Below are positions 5,481 to 12,465 of a stretch of 14,348 nt of DNA, one piece after another. The position numbers were made by a program, and so were the translations under genes. This stretch comes from GWA1-40-21 sp038078215 (GTDB lineage Bacteria; Patescibacteriota; Minisyncoccia; Phycocordibacterales; GWA1-40-21): NCBI GenBank assembly GCA_038078215.1, contig JBBUED010000005.1, forward strand, positions 1-14,348, in the 5' to 3' direction. The notes beneath the pieces were generated by a model that saw only the letters and a list, made by a program, of their open reading frames with translations, had not been told where the DNA came from and searched no databases. Position 1 is the stretch's first letter, and each line of letters opens with the position of its first letter.

Positions 5481-5530
5481 AACCCGGTGTTTCAAATTTG
5501 TTTCAATTCCGATTTGTGAAAACTCGGGTT
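5481..5530. promoter_or_regulatory. Inverted repeat overlapping the D-Ala-D-Ala ligase promoter
   Basis: Left arm AACCCG-gtg-TTTCA (5481-5494) is mirrored by TGAAA-act-CGGGTT (5517-5530): 11 of 14 positions pair, one more by G-U, with a 22-nt spacer. The right arm lies between the -35-like and -10 boxes. It could be an operator or the 3' hairpin of the preceding sigma/anti-sigma unit. Confidence 0.4.
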
Positions 5531-5540
5531 GTGATATAAT
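5513..5540 (+). promoter_or_regulatory. Promoter of the ligase gene, extended -10
   Basis: TTTGTG (5513-5518), a 16-nt spacer and a perfect TATAAT (5535-5540) with upstream TGA (TG-N extended -10). The expected transcription start at 5546-5548 coincides with the ATG at 5547, implying a leaderless mRNA. Confidence 0.6.
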
Positions 5541-5546
5541 TTTAAA

Positions 5547-6515
5547 ATGAATAAAATGCGAATCGGCGTATTAAGAGGCGGACCTTCAAGCGAGTATGAG
5601 GTTTCTCTAAAGACTGGCGGTAATGTTTTAAAAAGTCTGCCGGAAAAATATCAGCCGATTGATATATTTATAGACAAAGCGGGAGTGTGGCATATTCAAG
5701 GTATTCCGCATAAGCCTTACGAAGCTTTCAAAAAGGTGGACGCGGTTGTGAACGCGCTCCACGGAGAATACGGTGAAGACGGCAAGGTGCAGAAAATTTT
5801 AGACACTTTTTCCATTCCTTACACCGGCTCCAAGACGCTCCCTTCGGCGATAGGGATGAACAAAGCGCTTGCCAAAAATATTTTCAAGTCTCACGGAATC
5901 AAGACGCCTTTTTATAAAGTAGAATCCAAAAGCGATGATGCTGATGAAATCGCGCTTAGACTTTTTAACACCTTTCCTATGCCGGCGGTCGTAAAGCCGA
6001 TTGCGAGCGGTTCATCCGTCGGTGTTTCCATCGCCCACACTTTTCAAGGTCTTACGGAAGCTCTTTCAAAAGCTTTTCAATATTCCGATAAAGTCCTCGT
6101 TGAAGAATACATAAAAGGCAGGGAAGCCACTTGCGGAGTGGTGGACAAATTCAGAGGAAAAGATTTTTATTCTCTTTTGCCGATTGAAATCATTAAACCG
6201 GAGAAGTCTGACTTTTTTGATTACGAAGCCAAATATTGCGGAGGTTCGCAAGAAATTTGTCCGGGGAATTTCAGCCAAAGCGAAAAGGAGGCGATTCAAA
6301 ATCTTGCCATCGCGGCTCATAAAGTTTTAGGACTTAGGCACTATTCCCGTTCGGATTTCATAATTTCGCCGAGGCGGGGAATATACATACTTGAGGTGAA
6401 CACTCTGCCCGGTCTTACCGCCGAATCTCTTTTGCCTAAATCTTTGAATGCAGTCGGGTGTTCCTTACCTGACTTTCTTGACCATTTGATAACCCTTGCG
6501 CTTGCGGGCAAGTGA
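5547..6515 (+). CDS. ddl: D-alanine--D-alanine ligase
   Basis: The 322-aa protein carries the whole ATP-grasp Ddl pattern. VLRGGPSSEYEVSLKTG (residues 8-24) is the N-terminal D-Ala site and ALHGEYGEDG follows in the first domain. VVKPIASGSSVGVS is the ATP-binding Lys and flexible Ser loop, and EEYIKGREATCGV comes next. The C-terminal part has EICPGNFSQSE, HYSRSDFI with the catalytic Arg and a metal-binding Asp, and LEVNTLPGLTAESLLPK with the metal-binding Glu and Asn. Ddl joins two D-Ala in the cytoplasm, using ATP, to make the peptidoglycan stem terminus. Start ATG 5547 is preferred over ATG 5556 because the promoter places transcription initiation exactly there and no Shine-Dalgarno sequence exists. 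Length is slightly above the usual ~300-310. A separate promoter and, downstream, another -10 before the next gene suggest independent control. Confidence 0.95.
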   Translation: MNKMRIGVLRGGPSSEYEVSLKTGGNVLKSLPEKYQPIDIFIDKAGVWHIQGIPHKPYEAFKKVDAVVNALHGEYGEDGKVQKILDTFSIPYTGSKTLPSAIGMNKALAKNIFKSHGIKTPFYKVESKSDDADEIALRLFNTFPMPAVVKPIASGSSVGVSIAHTFQGLTEALSKAFQYSDKVLVEEYIKGREATCGVVDKFRGKDFYSLLPIEIIKPEKSDFFDYEAKYCGGSQEICPGNFSQSEKEAIQNLAIAAHKVLGLRHYSRSDFIISPRRGIYILEVNTLPGLTAESLLPKSLNAVGCSLPDFLDHLITLALAGK

Positions 6516-6537
6516 TAGAAAAACTTTCTGAATTATG

Positions 6538-6543
6538 TATACT
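6538..6543 (+). promoter_or_regulatory. -10 box near the GlmU-like start
   Basis: TATACT ends 8 nt before the ATG at 6552, predicting a transcript start at about 6550. The upstream -35 region is poor. It fits the leaderless pattern seen at other genes in the window. Confidence 0.35.
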
Positions 6544-6551
6544 GTCAAAAT

Positions 6552-7298
6552 ATGGAGAAAGACAGAAAGATAAAAATTCTAATCTTGGCAGCCGGAAAAG
6601 GAAAAAGAATGCAGAGCGAATTGCCCAAAGCTCTCTTGTCTGTTAAAGGAAAAAGTATGGTCAGTCATGTATTAAATTCCGTAATGGAAGCCTCGGGAGA
6701 AAAACCAGTAGTGATTGTCGGACATAAGTCTGAGCTTGTGCAATCCAGACTTGGCGATTCTTGCTCATATTCCTTGCAAAAGGACCAACTTGGAACAGGT
6801 CATGCTGTTTCTTGCGCTGAAGAAAAATGCGGAGAGGCTGAAAATATTATCGTCTTATCCGGCGATCAGCCTTTTATAAAATCTCAGACAATAAAAAATT
6901 TGATAAAAAAACATTTGGAAACCGGAGCAAAAATAACTTTCACCACCGCAACACCTCAAGATTTTTTAGATTGGAGGAAAAGTTTTTTTGGTTTCGGAAG
7001 AATTTTACGAGAAAATGATAAAGTCATAGGCATAAGAGAATGCAAGGACGCAACCTTGGAAGAAAAAGAGATAAGAGAGGTAAACGCAGGATGTTATATT
7101 TTTAATGCAAAGTTTCTTTGGAAAAATCTGAAAAAAATAAGAAACGAAAACGCGCAAAATGAATATTACCTGACTGATCTTCTTCAAATCGCGAGTGAGG
7201 ATGGCGATAAAATAGAAACCTCACAAATAGAACCCTATGAAGCTTTGGGTGCGAATACAAAAGAGGAACTTGAAATATTGGAAAATTTTTCTCTATAA
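6552..7298 (+). CDS. GlmU-type sugar-1-phosphate uridylyltransferase, N-terminal domain only
   Basis: The 248-aa protein is a complete GlmU-like pyrophosphorylase domain. LILAAGKGKRM (10-20) is the nucleotide-binding loop with K26 in LPKAL. QLGTGHAV (79-86) is nearly diagnostic of GlmU, SGDQPF (103-108) holds the metal-binding Asp105, EVNAGCYIF lies near 176-184, and NAQNEYYLTDL near 201-211 matches GlmU N-x-Q-x-E-Y-Y-L-T-D. The reaction is UTP + GlcNAc-1-P to UDP-GlcNAc + PPi, a cytoplasmic wall-precursor step. The left-handed beta-helix acetyltransferase half of classical GlmU (~200 aa) is absent and the protein ends cleanly, so GlcN-1-P acetylation must be done elsewhere. The next gene starts 4 nt downstream, so it is coupled to a hexose-phosphate mutase. 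It might instead use glucose-1-P; the sequence favours the GlmU reading. Confidence 0.85.
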   Translation: MEKDRKIKILILAAGKGKRMQSELPKALLSVKGKSMVSHVLNSVMEASGEKPVVIVGHKSELVQSRLGDSCSYSLQKDQLGTGHAVSCAEEKCGEAENIIVLSGDQPFIKSQTIKNLIKKHLETGAKITFTTATPQDFLDWRKSFFGFGRILRENDKVIGIRECKDATLEEKEIREVNAGCYIFNAKFLWKNLKKIRNENAQNEYYLTDLLQIASEDGDKIETSQIEPYEALGANTKEELEILENFSL

Positions 7299-7302
7299 AA
7301 AT

Positions 7303-8715
7303 ATGACAAAAATAAATCAAAAGATTTTTAGAGAATATGACATTAGAGGAATTGTCGATGAAGATTTGAGCGAGGATTTCGCTTATGTTTTAGGAAAAGC
7401 ATTTGCCGAGTATTTGAATGCTCGAGCGGTGAAAAAAGTCTTGGTTGCTAGGGACACAAGGGCAACCTCGGAATCTTATCAGAAAGCGCTGATGCGCGGA
7501 CTCACGGAGGGAGGATGTGTCGTTTATGATATAGGAATCGCAATAGTTTCCACGCTTCATTTCGCCAGACAGTATTGGAACATTGACGGTGGAGTTATGG
7601 TTACCGCCAGCCACAATCCGCCTCAGTATAATGGCTTTAAGCTTTCTCATAAAAATAATTCCGTTTCCGGTGACGAAGTCCAAGAAGTAAGAAAGATAGC
7701 GGAAAAAATAGTAAATGAAAAAAATCCGTCAGATTCGGTAGAAGGAGAAATAATTTCATCTCCTGAAGCCAATGATATTTATTATGACGAGATTAAGAAA
7801 AGAATTAATCTCAAGAAAAAATTAAAGGTCGTCGTGGATTCTGGCGGGGCTATAGCTGGGATTTTCATACCGAAACTTTTGCGTGACATGGGTTGCGAAG
7901 TAATTGAGCTTTATTCAGAAATCAATCCGAATAATCCTCCGCATCCCATTGACCCTTCCGTAACTGTCGCTCACAATGAACTTATAAAAACAGTTTTGGA
8001 GACAGACGCAGACTTGGGGATTATGTTTGATGGTGATGCGGACAGGGTTGGTTTTGTGGATGAGAAAGGCTCAATTCATATTGGGGACGATATGCTTGTT
8101 TTTCTCGCGCAAAATTATTTGCCGAATAATCAGGGCGCTAAGGTCATTGTTGAAATAACAAACTCGGAAAAAGTTATTGAGGAAGTTCTAAGGCTCGGAG
8201 GGGTTCCCGTTTGGAGCAAGTCAGGCTCTTCATTTATTAGGAAGAAAATTCAAGAAGAAAAAGCGTTGTTGAGTGGAGAGACAAGCTGTCACTATACAAT
8301 AACGAAAGATTGGCATAATTTTGACGACGCTATTTACGCCATGTGCCAAGTGTTGAGAATTCTTAGCGAAAATGCGAAATCATTTTCAGAAATGGTCGCC
8401 GCTTTTCCGAAATATTATTCTAGTCTTATGTATAGAATCGGCGTAAAGGAAGAAGAAAAATTTCCACTTATTAAGAATATAATCTCACATTTCCGCCCGC
8501 TCTGCGTAAAAACGATTGAATTAGATGGAATAAGAGGATACACTGAAGACGGCTGGTTTATAATTAGAGCTTCAAATACCGGTCCGATTATCTCTCTTCG
8601 GGCTGAGAGCAAGACCGAAGAAGGTTTGGAAAAATTGAAAAAATTTATAAAAACCGAGCTGGTGAATTTCCCTCAAGTCAATTTAGATTGGAGTCGCCAG
8701 TACGATGCTCATTAG
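7303..8715 (+). CDS. Phosphomannomutase/phosphoglucomutase (alpha-D-phosphohexomutase)
   Basis: The start is ATG 7303 (470 aa), 4 nt after the preceding stop; an upstream in-frame start at 7237 would overlap that gene and lacks family sequence. All four domain signatures are visible: FREYDIRG near the N-terminus, the phosphoserine loop VTASHNPP (Ser103), the Mg loop DGDADR (Asp243, 245, 247), the sugar-binding loop SGETSCHY (324-331), and the phosphate-binding RASNTGP near the C-terminus. The family moves phosphate between C1 and C6 of hexoses through a bisphosphate intermediate. In the sugar loop the usual G-E-x-S-G-H reads G-E-T-S-C-H (Cys329 for Gly), an unusual change beside the specificity residues. 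Next to GlmU-like, isomerase and glucan genes it probably links glucose-1-P and glucose-6-P; mannose-P or glucosamine-P are alternatives. Confidence 0.92.
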   Translation: MTKINQKIFREYDIRGIVDEDLSEDFAYVLGKAFAEYLNARAVKKVLVARDTRATSESYQKALMRGLTEGGCVVYDIGIAIVSTLHFARQYWNIDGGVMVTASHNPPQYNGFKLSHKNNSVSGDEVQEVRKIAEKIVNEKNPSDSVEGEIISSPEANDIYYDEIKKRINLKKKLKVVVDSGGAIAGIFIPKLLRDMGCEVIELYSEINPNNPPHPIDPSVTVAHNELIKTVLETDADLGIMFDGDADRVGFVDEKGSIHIGDDMLVFLAQNYLPNNQGAKVIVEITNSEKVIEEVLRLGGVPVWSKSGSSFIRKKIQEEKALLSGETSCHYTITKDWHNFDDAIYAMCQVLRILSENAKSFSEMVAAFPKYYSSLMYRIGVKEEEKFPLIKNIISHFRPLCVKTIELDGIRGYTEDGWFIIRASNTGPIISLRAESKTEEGLEKLKKFIKTELVNFPQVNLDWSRQYDAH

Positions 8716-8716
8716 A

Positions 8717-8829
8717 AGTATAAAGTTCGTCAAGTTTATAAAGTCCATAAAGTGAAGAAAAAAAATAAGAAATATTATAATATCCCGTTCCGCACTTTAC
8801 AAACTTTATAACTTTAAACTTTATAACTT
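8717..8829. repeat. Nonamer repeat arrays B and D facing each other, long imperfect hairpin
   Basis: Copy B (8718-8754) reads GTATAAA, GTTCGTCAA, GTTTATAAA, GTCCATAAA, GTG and begins 2 nt after the mutase stop. Copy D (8793-8829) is the same family in reverse orientation. They pair in order: 8719-8727 with 8817-8825 (9 bp), 8736-8744 with 8803-8811 (9 bp), 8748-8754 with 8793-8799 (7 bp). The loop contains the 12-bp palindrome ATATTATAATAT (8772-8783), whose TATAAT (8776-8781) could also be a -10 box for the isomerase gene. It could act as terminator, RNA stabiliser or recombination site. Confidence 0.7.
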
Positions 8830-8834
8830 ATTAT

Positions 8835-9443
8835 ATGTTAAACCCATACGCATCAAGAAAGCATGAGGAAATGAAAGAGGTTTTGATGAATCCCGAAGCG
8901 GCGGGGCCGACAATTCATTATTATATGATTCGCGGGGGGAAAGATAAAAGAAATGTGACGATTCTTGAAAGCGGAACAGTCGGCGGGGAATACATAAAAA
9001 CTTACGGTCATTATCATATTGGGAATCTTGACGAAACTTATTGGATTGCGGAAGGCGAGGGGATTGTGATTTTGCAGAAAAGGAAACTGGACGAAAACGG
9101 CAAACCGACAGACGATGAAATAGAATTTTTTCAAGCGATTGCCGTCAAGAAAGGCGACAGTGTATTCATTCCTTCAGGAACGGGGCATCTTTTGGTGAAT
9201 ACGGGCAAGTCATGGTTAGTGACGATTGACGACAGTCCCGTCAATTTTGACGAAGTTAATTCTGTGAGCCTGCCCGGGCATGCCGACTACGAACCGGTCC
9301 AAAAAATGCGCGGCTTCGCGTATTATGTCGTTGAAGAAAACGGCAAGCCGAAGCTTGTGAAAAATATAAAATACAAAGAAATTCCAGAAGTTCAGATTCA
9401 AGACCTAAAACCTAACACCTACAACCTACAACCTATAACCTAA
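8835..9443 (+). CDS. Cupin-type glucose-6-phosphate isomerase (archaeal-like cPGI)
   Basis: The 202-aa protein has the GPI cupin pattern rather than the large bacterial Pgi fold. TYGHYHIGNLDETYWIAEGEG supplies metal ligands His59, His61 and Glu67, and the second cupin motif IPSGTGHLLVNTG supplies His118. The N-terminus (PEAAGPTIHYYMIRGG) and GFAYYVVEENGKPKLVKN tail also fit. It interconverts glucose-6-P and fructose-6-P using a bound metal, in the cytoplasm. It sits between the hexose mutase and glycogen synthase, linking the glucan pool to glycolysis. The last ~13 residues (DLKPNTYNLQPIT) are encoded by the heptamer repeat at 9403-9444 and are probably not part of the fold. No Shine-Dalgarno sequence precedes ATG 8835; the upstream region is the repeat hairpin. 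Confidence 0.88.
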   Translation: MLNPYASRKHEEMKEVLMNPEAAGPTIHYYMIRGGKDKRNVTILESGTVGGEYIKTYGHYHIGNLDETYWIAEGEGIVILQKRKLDENGKPTDDEIEFFQAIAVKKGDSVFIPSGTGHLLVNTGKSWLVTIDDSPVNFDEVNSVSLPGHADYEPVQKMRGFAYYVVEENGKPKLVKNIKYKEIPEVQIQDLKPNTYNLQPIT

Positions 9444-9444
9444 T
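9403..9444 (+). repeat. Heptamer repeat array, six units (ACCTANN)
   Basis: Six perfect-length units run head to tail: ACCTAAA, ACCTAAC, ACCTACA, ACCTACA, ACCTATA, ACCTAAT. They encode the C-terminal tail and stop of the isomerase. A shorter copy is at 608-628. The glycogen synthase promoter begins 7 nt after the array. Confidence 0.8.
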
Positions 9445-9450
9445 TCAGCT

Positions 9451-9479
9451 TTGCCAAAGACTCATTTATTTGGTATATT
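9451..9479 (+). promoter_or_regulatory. Promoter of glycogen synthase
   Basis: TTGCCA (9451-9456), a 17-nt spacer and TATATT (9474-9479) with TGG immediately before it (extended -10). This is the best-formed promoter in the window. Initiation expected at about 9486 coincides with the GTG start codon. Confidence 0.65.
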
Positions 9480-9485
9480 ATTGAT

Positions 9486-11000
9486 GTGAGACTTTCTAAA
9501 AAAAATAAGGCGCTGAAAATTCTTTTCGTGACTCCGGAGGCGTCGCCATTCGTAAAAGTCGGCGGACTGGGCGAGGTGATGCATTCTCTGCCTAAAGCTC
9601 TCCGTGAAATAGGACATGACGCGAGAATGATGATTCCCAAATATTCTTCCATTGACAGCGCTAAATTTCCCATGACGATGGTTGAAGAGAGCTTGTTTGT
9701 TCCGAGAGGGGAAGCTGCGGGTGCGTCTGAAGACCATATGACATGCAATGTTAAAAAGTTTTTAGATCCCGATAACGGGAATGCAGTCACATATCTCTTG
9801 GAAAATGAAGAATATTACGAGCAGAGGGGAAGCGTCTACGGATACGATGTTGACCCGACTAGGTGGGCGCTTTTATCCAGAGGAGCCTTGGAATTTATAC
9901 GAGTAAACAATGAATGGCGGCCGGATGTGATTGTGGCGTCTGACTGGCAGGGCGGTTTTATTCCAAATTACATTAAAACCGTATACAAAAATGATCCCGT
10001 GCTTTCAAAAATCGCCACTGTTTTTTCAATTCACAATCTGTATTTTCAAGGAATGTTTGACCACCGCTTTACCAGCGAAATGGATTATGACGACGGACAA
10101 TCAGCCATACCGCCGATCGGCGACCCGCGTATGTCAAAAATGAATCTTATGAGAAGGGGAATAAGATACGCGGATGTCATAAACACGGTTTCGCCGAGTT
10201 ATGCCAGAGAGATTACCACGCCGGAGTACGGCGAGCTTTTGGACAATCTTTTGCAAGAACGGCGTTCGCATCTCTTCGGAATACTGAACGGAATCAATTA
10301 TGACGCTTACAATCCGGAAACTGATTCTTACATAAACTTTAAATACAACGCTAAAAATCTCAAGGAGCGTTCCAAAAATAAAGAAGCTTTAAGGCAGAAA
10401 TTCAATTTGCCTCAAGGTGATAATAAATTCATTTTAGGAATGGTTGGACGTTTAAGCGAGCAGAAAGGCTTTGATATATTGATGGAAGCGATTGAGCCAA
10501 TGCTTAATAATTTTGAATTTGAAATGGTTGTCGTCGGGCAAGGCGATTCAAAATATATGTCTTTCTTTACAGAACTTGAGAAAAATCATCCGAACATAAA
10601 AACCCATCTATCTTTTGATGCCATCTTGGCTCGTGTTATATTCGCCGGCGCTGATGCGATTCTAATACCTTCTAAATTTGAGCCTTGCGGACTTACCCAA
10701 ATGGAAGCGATGCGGTATGGTTGCGTGCCGATTGTCAGAAAAACCGGCGGTCTTGCCGACAGCGTGGAAGATTATAATCCAACCGAGCAGACAGGCACTG
10801 GTTTTGTTTTTGAAAAGTTTGATAAATTCGCGTTATTTGGAACGATGATACGCGCTCTTGAAACCTACAAATATCCGAAATTCTGGGAAGGTATTCAAAA
10901 AAGAGCGATGGCCGCCAATTTCTCTTGGGCCAATTCCGCGAAAGAATACGCTGAAATTTTCAAAAAAGCGATAGATTTTAATTTGCATCCTAATAAATAA
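9486..11000 (+). CDS. glgA: Glycogen synthase, GT5 family
   Basis: The 504-aa protein is a full two-domain GT-B glycosyltransferase of the GlgA family. The N-terminal KILFVTPEASPFVKVGGLGEV (11-31) contains the K-x-G-G-L-G/A-D/E-V donor-binding motif (Lys24). WQGGFIPNYIK and FSIHNLYFQGMF, then NTVSPSYAREITTPEYGELL and LFGILNGIN, are GT5-specific. The C-terminal half has GMVGRLSEQKGFDIL and SKFEPCGLTQMEAMRYGCVPIVRKTGGLADSV with the catalytic-region Glu399. It extends alpha-1,4-glucan from ADP- or UDP-glucose; which donor is not decided by sequence, and no GlgC is in the window. GTG 9486 is preferred because the promoter predicts initiation there. A GH57 gene follows 20 nt after the stop, and a glucan phosphorylase after that. 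Confidence 0.94.
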   Translation: MRLSKKNKALKILFVTPEASPFVKVGGLGEVMHSLPKALREIGHDARMMIPKYSSIDSAKFPMTMVEESLFVPRGEAAGASEDHMTCNVKKFLDPDNGNAVTYLLENEEYYEQRGSVYGYDVDPTRWALLSRGALEFIRVNNEWRPDVIVASDWQGGFIPNYIKTVYKNDPVLSKIATVFSIHNLYFQGMFDHRFTSEMDYDDGQSAIPPIGDPRMSKMNLMRRGIRYADVINTVSPSYAREITTPEYGELLDNLLQERRSHLFGILNGINYDAYNPETDSYINFKYNAKNLKERSKNKEALRQKFNLPQGDNKFILGMVGRLSEQKGFDILMEAIEPMLNNFEFEMVVVGQGDSKYMSFFTELEKNHPNIKTHLSFDAILARVIFAGADAILIPSKFEPCGLTQMEAMRYGCVPIVRKTGGLADSVEDYNPTEQTGTGFVFEKFDKFALFGTMIRALETYKYPKFWEGIQKRAMAANFSWANSAKEYAEIFKKAIDFNLHPNK

Positions 11001-11020
11001 AATCACCAGAAACAAAAATT

Positions 11021-12412
11021 ATGAAATGGGCTAATTTTTTGCACATTTATCAGCCGCCTACGCAGAAGCCGATCTGGGTTAAGAGGATAGCGGACGAATC
11101 TTATAGGAAATTGTTTAAGGGTATCCTTGAAATACCGAGGGCGCGTTTGTCTTTAAACATCAACAGCATTCTTTGCGAACTTTTAGATCAAAATGGCGCG
11201 ATGGATGTGATTCAAAATATTAAAAAGCTTGTTGAAAGAGGAAACATAGAGCTTACCGGTAGCGCCAAGTATCACGCTTTTCTTCCACTTTTGCCGGAAT
11301 CGGAAATTGAAAGGCAGATTTTATTGAATGAAGAAGGTCTGAATAAATATTTCGGCAAAAACTGGAAAAAAGGAGGTTTCTTTTCGCCGGAGATGGCTTA
11401 TTCAAAAAAGGTGGTGGAAGTCGTTAAACGGCTTGGATACAGGTGGATTATTCTTGACGAGATGGCGTTTCCTGCAGGTAAAGAAATGCGGAAAGATACA
11501 GTTTATGAAATTGAAGGATTGAAAGATTTTTTCGTATTTTTTCGAGAGAGAAATCTTTCTTTTAAAATTTTGTCAGCTTCTCAAATAGGAGTGAAATCAA
11601 TTCTGAAATCGCTTGAGCCAAATTTCGGTCAAAAAGATTATACCATTACGGGAATGGACGGCGAGACTTTCGGACATCATAGGCCCGGGCTGGAGCATCT
11701 TTTCTTTGACTTGCTCAAAGAGAATAAAATTGAACCGCTTATGATAAGCGATATTTTGGAGCAATTCCCAAAGAGAGAGATAATAGAACCGAGAGAATCC
11801 ACTTGGGCGACTATGCCGAATCATTTCAAAACGAATCAGCCTTTTTTCAGATGGAAAAACAAAGATAATGCCATTCAAGTCTGCCAATGGGAATTAGCCA
11901 ATCTCGCCATAGATGTCGTAGGGCGAAATGAAAAGCAGAAGACGCGGGAACTTCTTGACGGAGCCGTCCACTCCGACCAATTCTGGTGGTCATCCGCTAG
12001 ACCTTGGTGGAGTTTGGAAATGATAGAGAGGGGAGCCAATGACCTTAAAACCGTTATTTATAATTCTGAAACTTCAACGGAACAGGAAAAGAACAGAGCT
12101 GATGAACTGTATAAAATGATAATTTACACAGGCTTTGAATGGCAAAGAAGCGGACTCGTGGATGAAATTTCCAGAAGCGAAGACGAAGAAATCCGCGAAA
12201 GGCTTGAAGAAAAAGAAAAGCTTTTTGTTACCAAAGACGAGTATGAAAATATGATCTCAAATCTGAAAGAGCAGATGAAAACGGCTGCTGATTCGGAAGA
12301 ATTTCATCGCGCGGCTATGATAAAAGACAGGATAAGAGAGTTGAAGGAAGAAATGAAAAAGGGAGAAAAGTCAGAAGAAGGAAGCGTGGAAAGACGCGAT
12401 TTGATGTCCTAA
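11021..12412 (+). CDS. GH57 glycoside hydrolase/transferase with C-terminal UVR motif
   Basis: The 463-aa protein shows the GH57 conserved regions. Region 1 is HIYQPP near residue 8. Region 2 is GNIELTGSAKYHAFLPLL. Region 3 is GGFFSPEMAYS with the predicted nucleophile Glu124. Region 4 is TGMDGETFGHH with the predicted acid/base Asp213. Region 5 is an aromatic SDQFWWSSARPWW. GH57 enzymes act on alpha-glucans as amylases, 4-alpha-glucanotransferases, branching enzymes or amylopullulanases; I cannot choose between them. After the catalytic part, a charged helix leads to a UVR-like motif at about 412-442 (L415, M419, A422-A423, F428, A431-A432, D436, I438, L441), followed by a Lys/Glu-rich tail. 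UVR motifs usually mediate protein contacts in UvrB/UvrC or Clp-related proteins. The gene lies between glycogen synthase and glucan phosphorylase, supporting a glucan-processing role. Confidence 0.9.
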   Translation: MKWANFLHIYQPPTQKPIWVKRIADESYRKLFKGILEIPRARLSLNINSILCELLDQNGAMDVIQNIKKLVERGNIELTGSAKYHAFLPLLPESEIERQILLNEEGLNKYFGKNWKKGGFFSPEMAYSKKVVEVVKRLGYRWIILDEMAFPAGKEMRKDTVYEIEGLKDFFVFFRERNLSFKILSASQIGVKSILKSLEPNFGQKDYTITGMDGETFGHHRPGLEHLFFDLLKENKIEPLMISDILEQFPKREIIEPRESTWATMPNHFKTNQPFFRWKNKDNAIQVCQWELANLAIDVVGRNEKQKTRELLDGAVHSDQFWWSSARPWWSLEMIERGANDLKTVIYNSETSTEQEKNRADELYKMIIYTGFEWQRSGLVDEISRSEDEEIRERLEEKEKLFVTKDEYENMISNLKEQMKTAADSEEFHRAAMIKDRIRELKEEMKKGEKSEEGSVERRDLMS

Positions 12413-12465
12413 AATAGGAGTTTGCTTGGTCGCTCAATCGTTCCCGTCATTCCAGCACAATAAAA

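Noticed and set aside
7237..7302. Extended N-terminus of the hexomutase from 7237
   Set aside because: It would overlap the preceding nucleotidyltransferase by about 60 nt in another frame and adds non-family sequence; ATG 7303 directly precedes the conserved REYDIRG region.
9440..9790. 116-aa minus-strand frame opposite the start of glycogen synthase
   Set aside because: It lies wholly antisense to highly conserved GlgA sequence and its promoter; it has no recognisable domain and is a shadow frame.
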